Shown: positions 7,958 through 17,001, numbered from the stretch's first letter. The stretch: DNA of 22,236 nt from Acrasis kona (GCA_026419775.2 JAOPGA020000874.1:1-22236), one strand, 5' to 3'. Notes: a model not told the origin generated them from the letters alone. Numbers and translations: made by a program.

Positions 7958-10076
7958 ATGACTAGTATTGTAAATATGGGTAAACCAAAACCAAAATGCT
8001 GCATTTGTGAAGGTCAAGCCATTTCGAAAGGTACTAGCATAAAAGTAGTCCTTAATACAAAATACAGCATTACCAAAAATGATGTATCGTTTTATAAGTG
8101 GATGTATCGAACGTACGAATGCGTATCATTAACTATGGACAATATGCTTAAAGAGCGTGGCGCACTTTATGCATGCTACAAACACAACAAGACGTCATTA
8201 AAGAAAAATATAGAGGAGTACAAAAATTTATTTGAACAGGTATTTTTGTTGCTGTACATTTTTAACGCTCTAGTGCGAAACTACAACCGAAAACAATGTT
8301 CACGAAGTCACCCTCACCAACAATTTAAATTCCCAGGTACAAACAAGTTTAACGGAGAGTTGCGATAGTGAGGAAAATGCTGACGTCAACTTATTAAATA
8401 ATGAAAACAATAACAATGACCCACAAGATGATAAAATCAGTCCAAGAACAGATATGCATACCTCTTGTAATATATGGTGACGGAGATAATTTAGAGCATG
8501 TTCGAAAATACATAGTCCCTACACTTATTAAGGTAGACAATCTTAGCAAGAAGGCTTTTTCATTGAAATTTATGAATGATATGGGTGCAATGAAAGACGT
8601 TAGTAATATATATGAACATAGTATGTTCTGCTACTGTTGTTCCAGAATCAAGTCAGAAATGAATGATTATTTAACAAGCAACGGTTATTTGAAGAACACC
8701 TCAGGTACAGATGCAAGAAAAGTAGAGGTGATAATTGATGGTAAGAAGTATAAATTCTCAGTATTGATCTGTATGTTACATTTCAAGTTAAGAGTAGTGA
8801 TTAATTTGTTTGAGGCAGCTTACAACTCAATTACAGTAAAGGACAAAGAAGCTATAATCACTAAAAATCTACGAACAATACCTGGTCTTCATAGTTTCCA
8901 ATTTCGAGAGAAAAAAATGAACGAACATAACAGTAATAACTCCAGTAGTCAACACCAAAGAAAGTCACCCTATTTCAATGGCCCACAAATTGCATCTCTT
9001 TTAGAACATTATAGAGTAGCTTTTAAAGATGTAAATGCTGACCCAAACATTATGTTGCTGTTCGAACATGTTAGAATATTATTTCGATGTTTTATTGGTG
9101 CTACTTCATCACAACTTAATGATCCATGCTTTAACAATCGATTGTTTTGCAAAGTATTGACATCAACTGCTTTGTTGGTTCGCTCGATTTTTCCGGCAGC
9201 TTCTTTAGGCTACTATAATCATATGATGTTTTTACACACAGTGAAACTTCTAAGAGAGAAACCAGATGGACTAGCTGCACAAACTAATGAAGCTGTAGAA
9301 GCTCTGCACCATAAAATAGAAAAAATCAAGTCAAACAGTATGGTTTTTATTGATAGTAAATTAATATTGTTATAGTTGTTTCGTTCAGCAATGCTGGTTA
9401 CTCACGATGGGCTCAGATTGTTCTTGTTTTACTTAGGCCTATTTTTTTACGAAAAAAGCTTGGATTACCATGGAAGAATTCTCAAACTTCACGGGAGAAG
9501 GAAAATGCTAAAAAAAAATTAAGAGAGACAATAGAAGAAAATAAAGTCATTTTGGCAGATTTTTTAGAGATGGTGGAGGATTGGCAGTATGTAGAACATG
9601 ATCCACAAACTAATATAAGTGGTCATATAGGCTCTATGTCTTGTGAACCAACAAAAGATCAAAACCGTGTTCAGAAATCAACATCTCTCTATCAAAAACT
9701 CAGTGATGTAAACAAACGGGTCGCAACATACTCAGTTCCAGGAAATTTGAACAGTCAGTCAAAAATAAAAAGAACAAGATGGACTTCTTGGGCTGATGTC
9801 CATAGCGTAATAGAAAATGAAGATGACAGTGATCATAACAAGTGGTATAAAGAAATGAGAAGTATTGTATTCAAAAACATTAATCAATACCGTTTAAATT
9901 GGAAAAGGAGAAAAGACAAGAAGATGAGAAAACATAACAGTCGCATTGAAAACTACTCTGAAAGCAGCTCAGAAAGTGACTCTGATAGTGACTCTGATAG
10001 TGACTCTGATAGTGACTCTGATAGTGACTCTGACCGTAACTCTGTTGAAGATAATATGGACAGTGGTGATGATTGA
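7958..10076 (+). CDS. Unknown 665-residue protein, four exons, possibly transposase-derived
   Basis: Three short introns join what look like separate frames: 8240-8273 (34 nt), 8467-8515 (49 nt, least certain) and 9338-9375 (38 nt), all GTA...AG. The exons total 1998 bases with no internal stop, and the second exon is read in a frame that is open only when intron 1 is removed. The start is ATG 7958; ATG 7976 is an in-frame alternative. The N-terminus has C14-x2-C17 and C73-x2-H76, a possible zinc site, followed by an N/D/E-rich linker. The middle has a CYCC cluster. A later helical segment (NHMMFLHTVKLL, then TNEAVEALHHKIEK) resembles parts of large transposase-like proteins, but no catalytic triad is identified. 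The C-terminus is basic, then a Ser-Asp repeat. Intron 2 could instead run from 8426 (GTCCAA) to 8494. Confidence 0.65.
9975..10034 (+). repeat. 12-base minisatellite coding for Ser-Asp repeats
   Basis: Five tandem copies of AGTGACTCTGAT (last copy ending in C) lie inside the last exon of the preceding gene and encode an alternating Ser-Asp tail. The copies are almost identical at DNA level, which points to recent slippage rather than old protein constraint. Confidence 0.9.
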
Positions 10077-10306
10077 TTAATATGTCAATTCGATTAAATG
10101 TCAGAATTTGATTTTATTTTTGTTTGTTGTAAGATCCGTCCATATTTGTCTTGGATGACAAAAATCAAATCAAAAATATTTTTGAAATTTGCCCCACAAG
10201 GTAATTTGAGTTCTTTTCATAAAAGCTCTTAAAAACCACACGTTGAACGGATTGTTGAAGCTATAAATTGAAGGACTTTCAAAAGAAACGTTTCACAAAA
10301 AAACAA

Positions 10307-10852
10307 ATGCTATCATCTTGGTTTGGTAAAAGTTCAAGCACGTCACAAGTGGAATGCGCAACAGAAGTAGCGACGACTGCTGTGAGAGATTCTGTACTCA
10401 TTTCAAATGCTACAGTGGCCCACTGCTTCAGGGTTGTATCACAAGTCGAACAATACCCAGAGTTCCTATCAGTATACAAGAAGATCGAACTGTTGAAGAT
10501 AAACGAAACAAGCGAAGGAATAGAGAGAGTGCTTAGATACACCATAGACGTTCCAACATTGGCTAAACCTTTCCTCTCCGAACTAGTCTACACTCTAAAG
10601 GTCACCACAAAAACAGATAATGAAAACAGAATCTACACCATGCAGTGGGAACATGTCGACGGACCTTCTTTCCTAAAAGAAAATAATGGAAAGTGGACTG
10701 TTTCTGATCAGGGCAGAGACGTTAAGCTCGAAATGGAGTGCGATATGGCTTATACGTTCTACTTGCCATCCTACATTAAGTCCATGATACAATCAAGTAT
10801 GGTGAGCGATACCCTCAACAATATTAAAAAGAGAATCATGACAACAATGTGA
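10307..10852 (+). CDS. COQ10/START-like (SRPBCC-fold) lipid-binding protein
   Basis: The 181-residue frame starts at ATG 10307; the upstream extension lacks an ATG. Residues about 30-175 match the polyketide cyclase/COQ10 START pattern: an opening beta strand, then VEQYPEFLSVYKK (the family's YP-F core), then antiparallel strands (RYTIDVPT, ELVYTLKV, YTMQWEHV, GKWTVSD, KLEMECDMAY) and a long C-terminal helix ending in KKRI. In the family this fold encloses a hydrophobic ligand; the mitochondrial member COQ10 binds ubiquinone and supports respiration. The basic N-terminus with serines (LSSWFGKSSS) could be a mitochondrial presequence, but this is weak. The assignment is to the fold, not firmly to COQ10. 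Confidence 0.75.
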   Translation: MLSSWFGKSSSTSQVECATEVATTAVRDSVLISNATVAHCFRVVSQVEQYPEFLSVYKKIELLKINETSEGIERVLRYTIDVPTLAKPFLSELVYTLKVTTKTDNENRIYTMQWEHVDGPSFLKENNGKWTVSDQGRDVKLEMECDMAYTFYLPSYIKSMIQSSMVSDTLNNIKKRIMTTM

Positions 10853-11078
10853 TCAAAGAAAATTTAAACTATACTGTAAATTAAAATACCCAAAAATTTT
10901 TTAAAACATTGTTAATGAAATGTCCTGCTTTCCACAAAGTCTGGCTGCAAAGTCTTTATGATTGTGAAAACAAGTTTTGCAGTGTTTTCTTTCGCCGACT
11001 CCATTGAGTGATAGTCCATAATAATCGAATTGTCGAAGTTTTATTGGTTGTCCACTACAACATTTATATACATACCCA

Positions 11079-11786
11079 ATGCCCACAGTCTCACAAGACA
11101 CCGTTGGAGCAAGCAGTGCTTCTACAAGAATACCTGTAAAGAAGCGCAAGCGTATCACCAACTCTGTGAAGGCGCCAATAATAAAGAGGATCATATTTGA
11201 ACCTGAGGAGGAAGAAGAATCTTCATCAGAAGAAGTTGATTCTGGAGAGGAGAGTGGTGTTGAGGAGATTGTCAAAAACAAAAGAGTGCCTCGTAGGGCT
11301 AAAGAAGCGGCACTGAATGTAATACAAGGTCAAGCCAAAAGTGAGATTGGCTCAACTGATGTTTCAAAACCATTAAAACCCAAAGTCTCACCCAAAACAC
11401 CACCGAAAACAGTGCAAACTAACTTTCAACCCATACAGGTCGCAGCAAAAACCAAAATACAAAGAAAACAAGACGAAAAGATTTTGAATGGAAGGAGGTG
11501 TGTCAGTGTTCCTCCATTACAATGGACCCCAGTAGAAGTTGTCATTTGGCTAGAAGATACCAAACCAGAGTTGCTTAAAATCGAAAACTTTAGAGATTTT
11601 CGGAGGTACATTCAAAACAACAGTTTTGGTGGTTACCAAATAGACAGACTTGCAACATTAAAGGCAACAAAGCATGAAGAATACATTAATGAGCTTCGCA
11701 TACTTCAACTTACGGATGGACTCAAACTTTATTTGTGTGAAGTAGTTGACCTGTGGAATAAATCTAAAACGGCGAAGGTGATTTGA
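11079..11786 (+). CDS. SAM-domain protein with disordered charged N-terminus
   Basis: The protein has 235 residues. Residues 1-140 look disordered: a basic patch (KKRKR at 21-25, a likely nuclear signal), an acidic/serine stretch at 41-63 and a proline/lysine-rich linker. Residues about 149-225 form a sterile alpha motif-like five-helix domain, with WTPVEVVIWL at the first helix, the NNSFGGYQIDRL turn and the ILQLTDGLKLYL helix. SAM domains mediate protein-protein or RNA contacts; with the basic and acidic arms, a nuclear scaffold or regulator is plausible but not shown. The gene is a single exon. The start ATG at 11079 follows CATACCCA and is the first in frame. Confidence 0.75.
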   Translation: MPTVSQDTVGASSASTRIPVKKRKRITNSVKAPIIKRIIFEPEEEEESSSEEVDSGEESGVEEIVKNKRVPRRAKEAALNVIQGQAKSEIGSTDVSKPLKPKVSPKTPPKTVQTNFQPIQVAAKTKIQRKQDEKILNGRRCVSVPPLQWTPVEVVIWLEDTKPELLKIENFRDFRRYIQNNSFGGYQIDRLATLKATKHEEYINELRILQLTDGLKLYLCEVVDLWNKSKTAKVI

Positions 11787-12184
11787 ACATCTTCACAAAC
11801 GTCCATCAAGCTTCTACTTGACCATTGTTGCTTGCTTGTGTGAGAAATTGTCGATGGTCATATGATGGGTTGGCTGTTTTGTTGTTCATTCGCCTCCGCA
11901 TGTGTGTAGTTATGCGTTATTAAAATTAAAATGAACATTCAAATATTAACACTTTTTATTCTGATTTGACCGCGATTGTTTAGCAACTAAAAATAGATTT
12001 TATCCAAAGGTTTAATCTCTTTGACTAACCCTCTTCGAATTTCATTTCTCAGGTTTGTTGAAGGTTTGTCCGTTCATTTTCATAAAGAAATGTTGCAGTT
12101 GTCTTGAAGATTTGAGATCAAAGAGACAAGAATACACCACCCATTTTTCCGTTCGCTTACAACATGAGATTGTGAAACATAGAC
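11787..12184. other. Intergenic region
   Basis: No gene recognised. An open plus frame begins at 12055 and runs into the next gene in another frame; it is cysteine- and charge-mixed and looks like a chance frame. The 3' end of the SAM gene and the promoter and leader of the ChaN-like gene must lie here. Confidence 0.5.
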
Positions 12185-13087
12185 ATGAAAAAATTCTTTT
12201 CAAGGACCTTAGCAGCGTTTGTATTGATTCTGGTAGTACTTGCTAACTTTGTGTGTGCCAAAACAAACAGACTTCCTGTGTTTCTTGATACAAGAAGCAA
12301 TCAATGGATAACGCAGACCCAAGTTAACAAGTTGATGGCAGATTCATCCATAGTTTTTGTGGGAGAGCAACACGATCATGTTTTAGGTCACAAAATGGAG
12401 TTTGATCTACTAAAAGCATTCTGTCAAGAATCTGCAAATTCAAGGATTGGACTGTCTTTAGAGATGTTTGAAAGGGACACCCAAAGTTATGTGACAGGGT
12501 ATATGGGCCTCCAGACTACTGAAAGATTCTTCAAAGATTTCTCTAGGCCCTGGCCAAATTATGATACAGATTACAGACCACTTGTTGAGTACATTAAAAA
12601 CTCGACAAAAAATAGCCAGGTAATTGCCGCAAACATTCCAAGAAGATATGCATCTCTTGTTGCAAATGGAAGAGAGCATGACTTGTCCACCATGCCAGAT
12701 GTAGAAAAATCATACATGGCCGAAGAGATCTTCGCACCTAAAGACCAATACTGGGAGCTCTTCAGAGAAAACTTCAAAGAATGGCCCATCGAAAAAGTTG
12801 AGAGGTATTACAGAGCCCAATGCATCAAGGACGACACAATGGCCATGTCGATAGCGCAATTCCACAAATCATGTCAAGGGGAACCGTGTAAAGTATTTAG
12901 CGTGACTGGGTCCTTCCATGTCAATTATCATCTTGGTACATTCCAAAGAGTGAAGTTGAGATTACCTGAACAAAAGTTACTTTTGATTGTTGTATTACCT
13001 TGGGATGAAACAAAAGAGATCAACCGTGATGAATTCTTAAAGTTGGCTGATGTTGTTGTTTTTGTTGAAGAGAACAAGGAGGAATAA
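12185..13087 (+). CDS. Secreted ChaN-like (haem-binding uptake family) protein
   Basis: The 300-residue protein has a strong signal peptide (about residues 1-25, cleavage after VCA). The rest matches the ChaN/Haem_bd_2 family (PF04187): VFVGEQHDH at 57-65, SLEMFERDTQ at 91-100, YRPLVEY at 130-136, NIPRRYASLV at 150-159 and a late GSFHVNYHLG block. The first block holds the acidic and histidine residues expected for the family's active or metal site, which is shared with TIKI proteases. Bacterial ChaN binds haem at the outer membrane, and plant homologues are plastid proteins. In this protist the protein should enter the secretory route; its substrate is unknown. It is a single exon and convergent with the EF-hand gene 126 bases downstream. 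Confidence 0.85.
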   Translation: MKKFFSRTLAAFVLILVVLANFVCAKTNRLPVFLDTRSNQWITQTQVNKLMADSSIVFVGEQHDHVLGHKMEFDLLKAFCQESANSRIGLSLEMFERDTQSYVTGYMGLQTTERFFKDFSRPWPNYDTDYRPLVEYIKNSTKNSQVIAANIPRRYASLVANGREHDLSTMPDVEKSYMAEEIFAPKDQYWELFRENFKEWPIEKVERYYRAQCIKDDTMAMSIAQFHKSCQGEPCKVFSVTGSFHVNYHLGTFQRVKLRLPEQKLLLIVVLPWDETKEINRDEFLKLADVVVFVEENKEE

Positions 13088-13213
13088 ACAATGTAAAAGA
13101 AATGTTACAAAAAATAATTATGCTTTGTTTTGTGTAAGGGAAATTGGTGGTTCCCAGGGAACGGATAATGTCATCTTTGTTTACAAAAGTTATAACGGTA
13201 AATAAATTCTGAT

Positions 13214-13966
13214 TTATTGATTGAATACAGCAGCATATATACTTAAAAACTAAAGTAATGTAAGAATTGGTTAGTAGAGAACGTACCTCCTCGAAGGTGA
13301 TCTCACCACTTTGGTCTTTGTCGGCTTGTTGCATATATCCTGATACAAGTCTGAAAGTGAGTATAAGGATGGTTTGCTATCTTACCTGTCGAACACAAGA
13401 TTTCCCATTTTTTTACCCTTGAGGTTCTCTTCTAATACCTTCTTCAGCTCGTTTCTTGATATAGTTCCAGATTTATCAACGTCATGTTTATCAAAGGCTA
13501 ACTTGGCTTCTTGTCTTTGGGTATCTGTCAATTTGTCTGCTTGACCAACTACTTTTACAGTACTCGTGGAGCTAGTCACTTGACTTGAGGTCGATACTGA
13601 ACCTTGTTTAGGAGCTATTGGTAAAGCACCTGATTGGAATATCTGGTGTATTGTTAGGTATTGATGTTGGTCGCTTTCTACGTACCTTATCGTATAACAC
13701 CAAAAACTCTTCGAAATTGATTTTGTTATCATTGTTTTTATCGAATGTGGATAATTGTTGAGTCACATAGCGATTAAATATTCCCTCCGAAATCTTTGAG
13801 TTAGTTGTGGCTTCAAGTACTGATTTGAGCTCGCTGATATCAATATCGTTACTCTTGTCCTTGTCATGTAGATTGAACTTGAGAAGTTTTAGCAACATTA
13901 AACATAAATAGTTACCTTCTCTCTAGCAATGGACACTTGTTCCTCTGTCAATGAATGCTTTGACAT
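13214..13966 (-). CDS. Four-EF-hand calcium-binding protein, five exons
   Basis: Splicing out four introns (13878-13915, 13643-13685, 13351-13385, 13250-13286; 38, 43, 35 and 37 nt) gives an exact 199-residue protein starting at 13966. Four canonical EF-hand loops follow: DKDKSNDIDISE, DKNNDNKINFEE, DVDKSGTISRNE and DKDQSGEITFEE. The two pairs are separated by a serine/threonine/valine-rich linker of about 40 residues, longer than in calmodulin. The last intron contains TACTAAC, an ideal branch-point sequence, and the last exon supplies only FLSIYAAVFNQ. There is no signal peptide, so it is a cytosolic calcium sensor or buffer. It is head to head with the lipase gene. Confidence 0.93.
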
Positions 13967-14033
13967 GTTTGTATGAAATTGATTGATGACGTAAAATTTA
14001 CAATTTTGTAAAAGTTTAAAGAACTACCGTAAA
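13967..14033. promoter_or_regulatory. 67-base shared promoter between EF-hand and lipase genes
   Basis: Only 67 bases separate the two divergent start codons, so both promoters and leaders must overlap here. The interval contains TGACGTAA (about 13986-13993), a CRE/bZIP-type core, flanked by A/T runs. Function is inferred from position and motif only. Confidence 0.5.
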
Positions 14034-15092
14034 ATGGGTAACTCATGCATCAACAGCGCCTCAGTTGAAACAGTAGCAAAAAAGGCAAGCGAGCATATGG
14101 ACCCTATAGCAGCTATGTTCTTTAGTTGGGTTGCCTATAAAAACGTGAAGGATAACAAAACGACATTAATCGACACAATCTATTCAGAACAGAGTGGTCA
14201 TGATAGGCTGAAAGGATTAGGTTCTTGGAAGGTTACTAATCAAATTATCAGAAATACGCACTCCGTCAGAGCACATGTGGTAATAGCAAAAAATTTCGAA
14301 AAAAAAACCACCATCATAGCCTTCCGTGGTACAGAGCTTGATTTAAAGAAAGACTTAAAAGGTACAATGGATGATTGGTTCTTTGGTACCCTTGATACCA
14401 AATTAGTTCAATGGAATGACTCGCACCCGACATTGGGTAGGTGCCAGCGTGGTTTCAAAGTTCACTACCAAGACATCAAAGAAGACGTACACAAAGAAAT
14501 GCAATTGTCCATGTCCGAAGGTTTTGCAATTGTCATTACAGGACATTCTCAAGGAGCGTCTCTCGCATCTTATGCAATGCTGGACGCAGTAGAGCGTTAT
14601 AAGGAGAATGATTCTTTTTATCTTTTAACATTTGGCTGTCCACACCCAGGAGATGACACTTTTGTAGACTATTTTGCACGCACAGTGAAATCTGAGCACG
14701 TTACTCATTACATTACATCTTTGCAAGCACCTGTACCTGTGCTCGATATTGTGAGTACTATACCACCCATTTCATTACATTATGCCAAACATAAATGTGG
14801 TATATTCAAGTACATCAAAGCAGAGCGCAAGTATTTCGGAAACCCAAGGCCGATAACTGGTATAGAATACCAGGGACCAGCATCGTTGATAGATATATTG
14901 GGAGCTCACTATCAGCAGTCCTACATGGATGGGCTTTTGTATGAAGGTGTTAGTAGCAAACCATTCTTTGAAAATGTAATAACAGCTATCAAAGAAGGTG
15001 TGCCCGAGGTCGTTCATGGATTAGAAAGAGATGTAGGCCATCTAATAGAGTCTGCTAGCCAACATATGTCACATCATCATGCTTCAGATTAA
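14034..15092 (+). CDS. Class 3 (alpha/beta-hydrolase) lipase, probably N-acylated
   Basis: The 352-residue protein belongs to the lipase_3 family (PF01764), which hydrolyses acylglycerols or phospholipids. The nucleophile elbow GHSQG holds S172; D238 (PVLDIVSTIPP) and H292 (GAHYQQSY) complete the likely triad. FRGTE at 97-101 is the conserved strand near the oxyanion site. There is no signal peptide. Instead the N-terminus is MGNSC, with Gly2 for possible N-myristoylation and Cys5 for palmitoylation, which would tether a cytosolic lipase to membranes. Residue 6 is Ile rather than the preferred Ser/Thr, so myristoylation is not certain. The C-terminus is His-rich. It is a single exon, and AATAAA follows about 20 bases after the stop. 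It shares its promoter region with the EF-hand gene. Confidence 0.9.
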   Translation: MGNSCINSASVETVAKKASEHMDPIAAMFFSWVAYKNVKDNKTTLIDTIYSEQSGHDRLKGLGSWKVTNQIIRNTHSVRAHVVIAKNFEKKTTIIAFRGTELDLKKDLKGTMDDWFFGTLDTKLVQWNDSHPTLGRCQRGFKVHYQDIKEDVHKEMQLSMSEGFAIVITGHSQGASLASYAMLDAVERYKENDSFYLLTFGCPHPGDDTFVDYFARTVKSEHVTHYITSLQAPVPVLDIVSTIPPISLHYAKHKCGIFKYIKAERKYFGNPRPITGIEYQGPASLIDILGAHYQQSYMDGLLYEGVSSKPFFENVITAIKEGVPEVVHGLERDVGHLIESASQHMSHHHASD

Positions 15093-15632
15093 TTCTTGTA
15101 TAAATAGAAATAAAAACAATTCAACTTGAAAGTGTTTGTAATATTGTGATTACTAAATATTTTGAATCTGAATTGACTCCACGCCTTTTTTAATTTCTGC
15201 TAGATTCCTTGGTATGCTGCTCAATGGGTTGTCTTTTTCTGTATATACTTCATGTAGTGATTTTAGTAATCTGGAAGTGGTCTCAAATGTCCTTCCTCCT
15301 CCTCGAAATCTTCAATTGTTGTTCCTCCTCTTCATAACTTAATAAGTTGACGAAATCAACTGCCAATTCTGGTTGAGCCATAGTGTTTCTTATGATTGTG
15401 TTACATCCCTATCATAAAACGAGTCATATGATGGTTCGTTAAATCGTCATCAGAAATTTGATTTGAGTTTAAATTTTTCAAGTTTGGTCATTTTCAAGAA
15501 CTTGCTCCTTTAGCTTTTCTATTTCAACCTGCTGTGAAAGAATGAATGGAATGGAAATGATTTCGAAGATGTTGTATATTTTGAAACGTTGATTTACAAA
15601 AACACAGATGTTTTTATGGCTGTATTAATAGC
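15093..15632. other. Intergenic region holding minus-strand coding remnants
   Basis: Besides the fragment at 15153-15381, the minus strand at about 15480-15531 reads like a coiled-coil exon (QVEIEKLKEQVLEND) directly after a CACAG acceptor-like site, and is followed by a stop. These pieces may be parts of one decayed gene. The promoter of the Q-rich gene also lies at the right end. Confidence 0.35.
15153..15381 (-). pseudogene. Small frameshifted coding fragment
   Basis: On the minus strand an ATG at 15381 opens a protein-like frame beginning MAQPELAVDFVNLLSYEEEE that stops after about 32 residues. In another frame the sequence continues as convincing protein (ETTSRLLKSLHEVYTEKDN, then IPRNLAEIKKGVESIQ) to a TAG at 15153. 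No GT...AG intron can join the two; the change falls in a GAGGAGGAGG tract, where slippage is likely. It is either a recently broken small gene or an assembly error in the tract. No family is recognised. Confidence 0.45.
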
Positions 15633-15659
15633 ATGTTGTGCTTACAACAAATAACAAAC

Positions 15660-16496
15660 ATGAGTGAGTTAAATGCACAATTATTACAGTTTTTAAATTC
15701 CTTATCAAATAGTGCGAGAGAGTCTTTAATCAGCAATTTACAGCAACAAAATGAACAAGAGCAACAACGAGAAATAGAAATAAAGCAACAACAACAACCA
15801 CTACAACCACAAATACAACCACAACTACCTCAACCAGATGAAGAGGAACAACCACAATCACAATCGCAGCCACAACAAGATGGTGGAGAGGACCCACAGC
15901 AGAGAAAGCGAAGGGGGGGCTTAAAAAGAAACTGTTATAGTGAAAAAGAAGCCAAACCTACAAAAATCAAGCAAGGGTTTGTCATGTCTGGGTATGCAGT
16001 CCAATGTCCTATTCCTCACTCTCAGTTTTGGATCGACAACGATAAACACTTGAGTAACTGCACCTCACTCGCTGTTACTCATTTTATGGAAATGAACAAC
16101 AACGTTTACCCACAAAGTGATAAACAAATTGCAGTAGTGATAAACCATGTTCTTAAGGCTTTTAAAAACAGTGTTGTTGGCTACAATAGGCAGTACTTGC
16201 AAAAGGATGACATTACTATTGCAAGCTTGAAGGAAACAGCAATAAAAAAAGTAAAAAAAATGTTATCTAAAAGAAAGTATGCTGCTAAGAGGAAAGATAA
16301 TAACAACCAGCCTCTACATCCGGACACAAAAGAGTACTGGCAAAAAAACAAGCCAAAGCGGAGTGCTAATGGAAAGTTCTCCATTATTATTGATGACGAT
16401 AATAAGTTCCAAAAAGCATTTCTAAACGATGAGTACTCACTCAACAACGAGGACGAAGAAGGCGTTGAGGACGATGAAGGTAATGACAACGTTTGA
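15660..16496 (+). CDS. Glutamine-rich, charged protein of unknown function
   Basis: From ATG 15660 (AACAAACATGAG, the better context) the protein has 278 residues; an in-frame ATG at 15633 would add nine. The order is a short helical N-terminus (LLQFLNSLSNSARESLISNL), a Q/P-rich low-complexity stretch of about 55 residues, a basic patch (RKRRGGLKR) that could be a nuclear signal, an unrecognised folded-looking middle (GYAVQCPIPHSQFWID to VVINHVLKAF), a lysine-rich segment and a strongly acidic tail. I do not recognise a family. The composition suits a nuclear or nucleic-acid-associated protein, which is inference. The stop is followed two bases later by TAATAAA (16498-16504). Confidence 0.7.
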   Translation: MSELNAQLLQFLNSLSNSARESLISNLQQQNEQEQQREIEIKQQQQPLQPQIQPQLPQPDEEEQPQSQSQPQQDGGEDPQQRKRRGGLKRNCYSEKEAKPTKIKQGFVMSGYAVQCPIPHSQFWIDNDKHLSNCTSLAVTHFMEMNNNVYPQSDKQIAVVINHVLKAFKNSVVGYNRQYLQKDDITIASLKETAIKKVKKMLSKRKYAAKRKDNNNQPLHPDTKEYWQKNKPKRSANGKFSIIIDDDNKFQKAFLNDEYSLNNEDEEGVEDDEGNDNV

Positions 16497-17001
16497 TTAA
16501 TAAAATGTATTACTTCATAAAGTATTTAGTTAATTCTTCAAATAGTGTGTTTTGCTGTTACCGTAATAATAAAATAGCATGAGGCAGGCGGATGTCAATA
16601 GTGCCTTGCAGTTGAAGGCAAAAATAATTCAACCCTGAACAATTGTCTTGAAAAACTTTGTAAATGACCGCTCTCCAGGTTTTGTGGTATAACGTAGACA
16701 GATTGATATCATGCTCGTATCGGGTATCATGCGGTTGACATAACTTTTGATTGTAATTTCCATCGAAAATAGTACTGAGGTTAGATCGCAAATAAGATCC
16801 GTAGTAAGTTCGATGTTAGATCGGTGCTGGGTTAGGTGAAAAGATCGTTGCAATGACTGTGATAAATAAGATCCGAACAAGATCTAAAGCACTTTCCAAA
16901 GTACACAGTGTGACAAGTCAACCGATTAAAGTGAGGAATAAAATAAAGGACAACCCTACAATTGATTCTTTACACTCGAATGTAAAATTCATTTAAGCGA
17001 A
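16497..17001. other. Intergenic region with AGATC cluster
   Basis: No gene recognised; open minus frames here lack protein-like character. Between 16783 and 16884 the motif AGATC occurs six times, twice within AAATAAGATCCG. The cluster lies about 120-220 bases upstream of the next start codon, where promoter elements would be expected. Confidence 0.45.

Noticed and set aside
8274-8368. Unspliced extension of the first exon at 7958-8239
   Set aside because: The frame obtained after removing the 34-nt intron is longer, acidic and protein-like, and leads into the downstream exons, whereas the unspliced tail ends soon and is of mixed composition.
10901-11281. Minus-strand open frame
   Set aside because: Its serine-rich part is the mirror of the acidic stretch of the SAM-domain gene, so it is a shadow frame.
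13088-13213. Possible additional small gene between the convergent ChaN-like and EF-hand genes
   Set aside because: Only 126 bases remain, with no start codon leading to a protein-like frame; it fits two short 3' ends.
16558-16880. Two minus-strand open frames upstream of the Ariadne-like gene
   Set aside because: They overlap each other in different frames, lack protein-like composition and contain the AGATC cluster.
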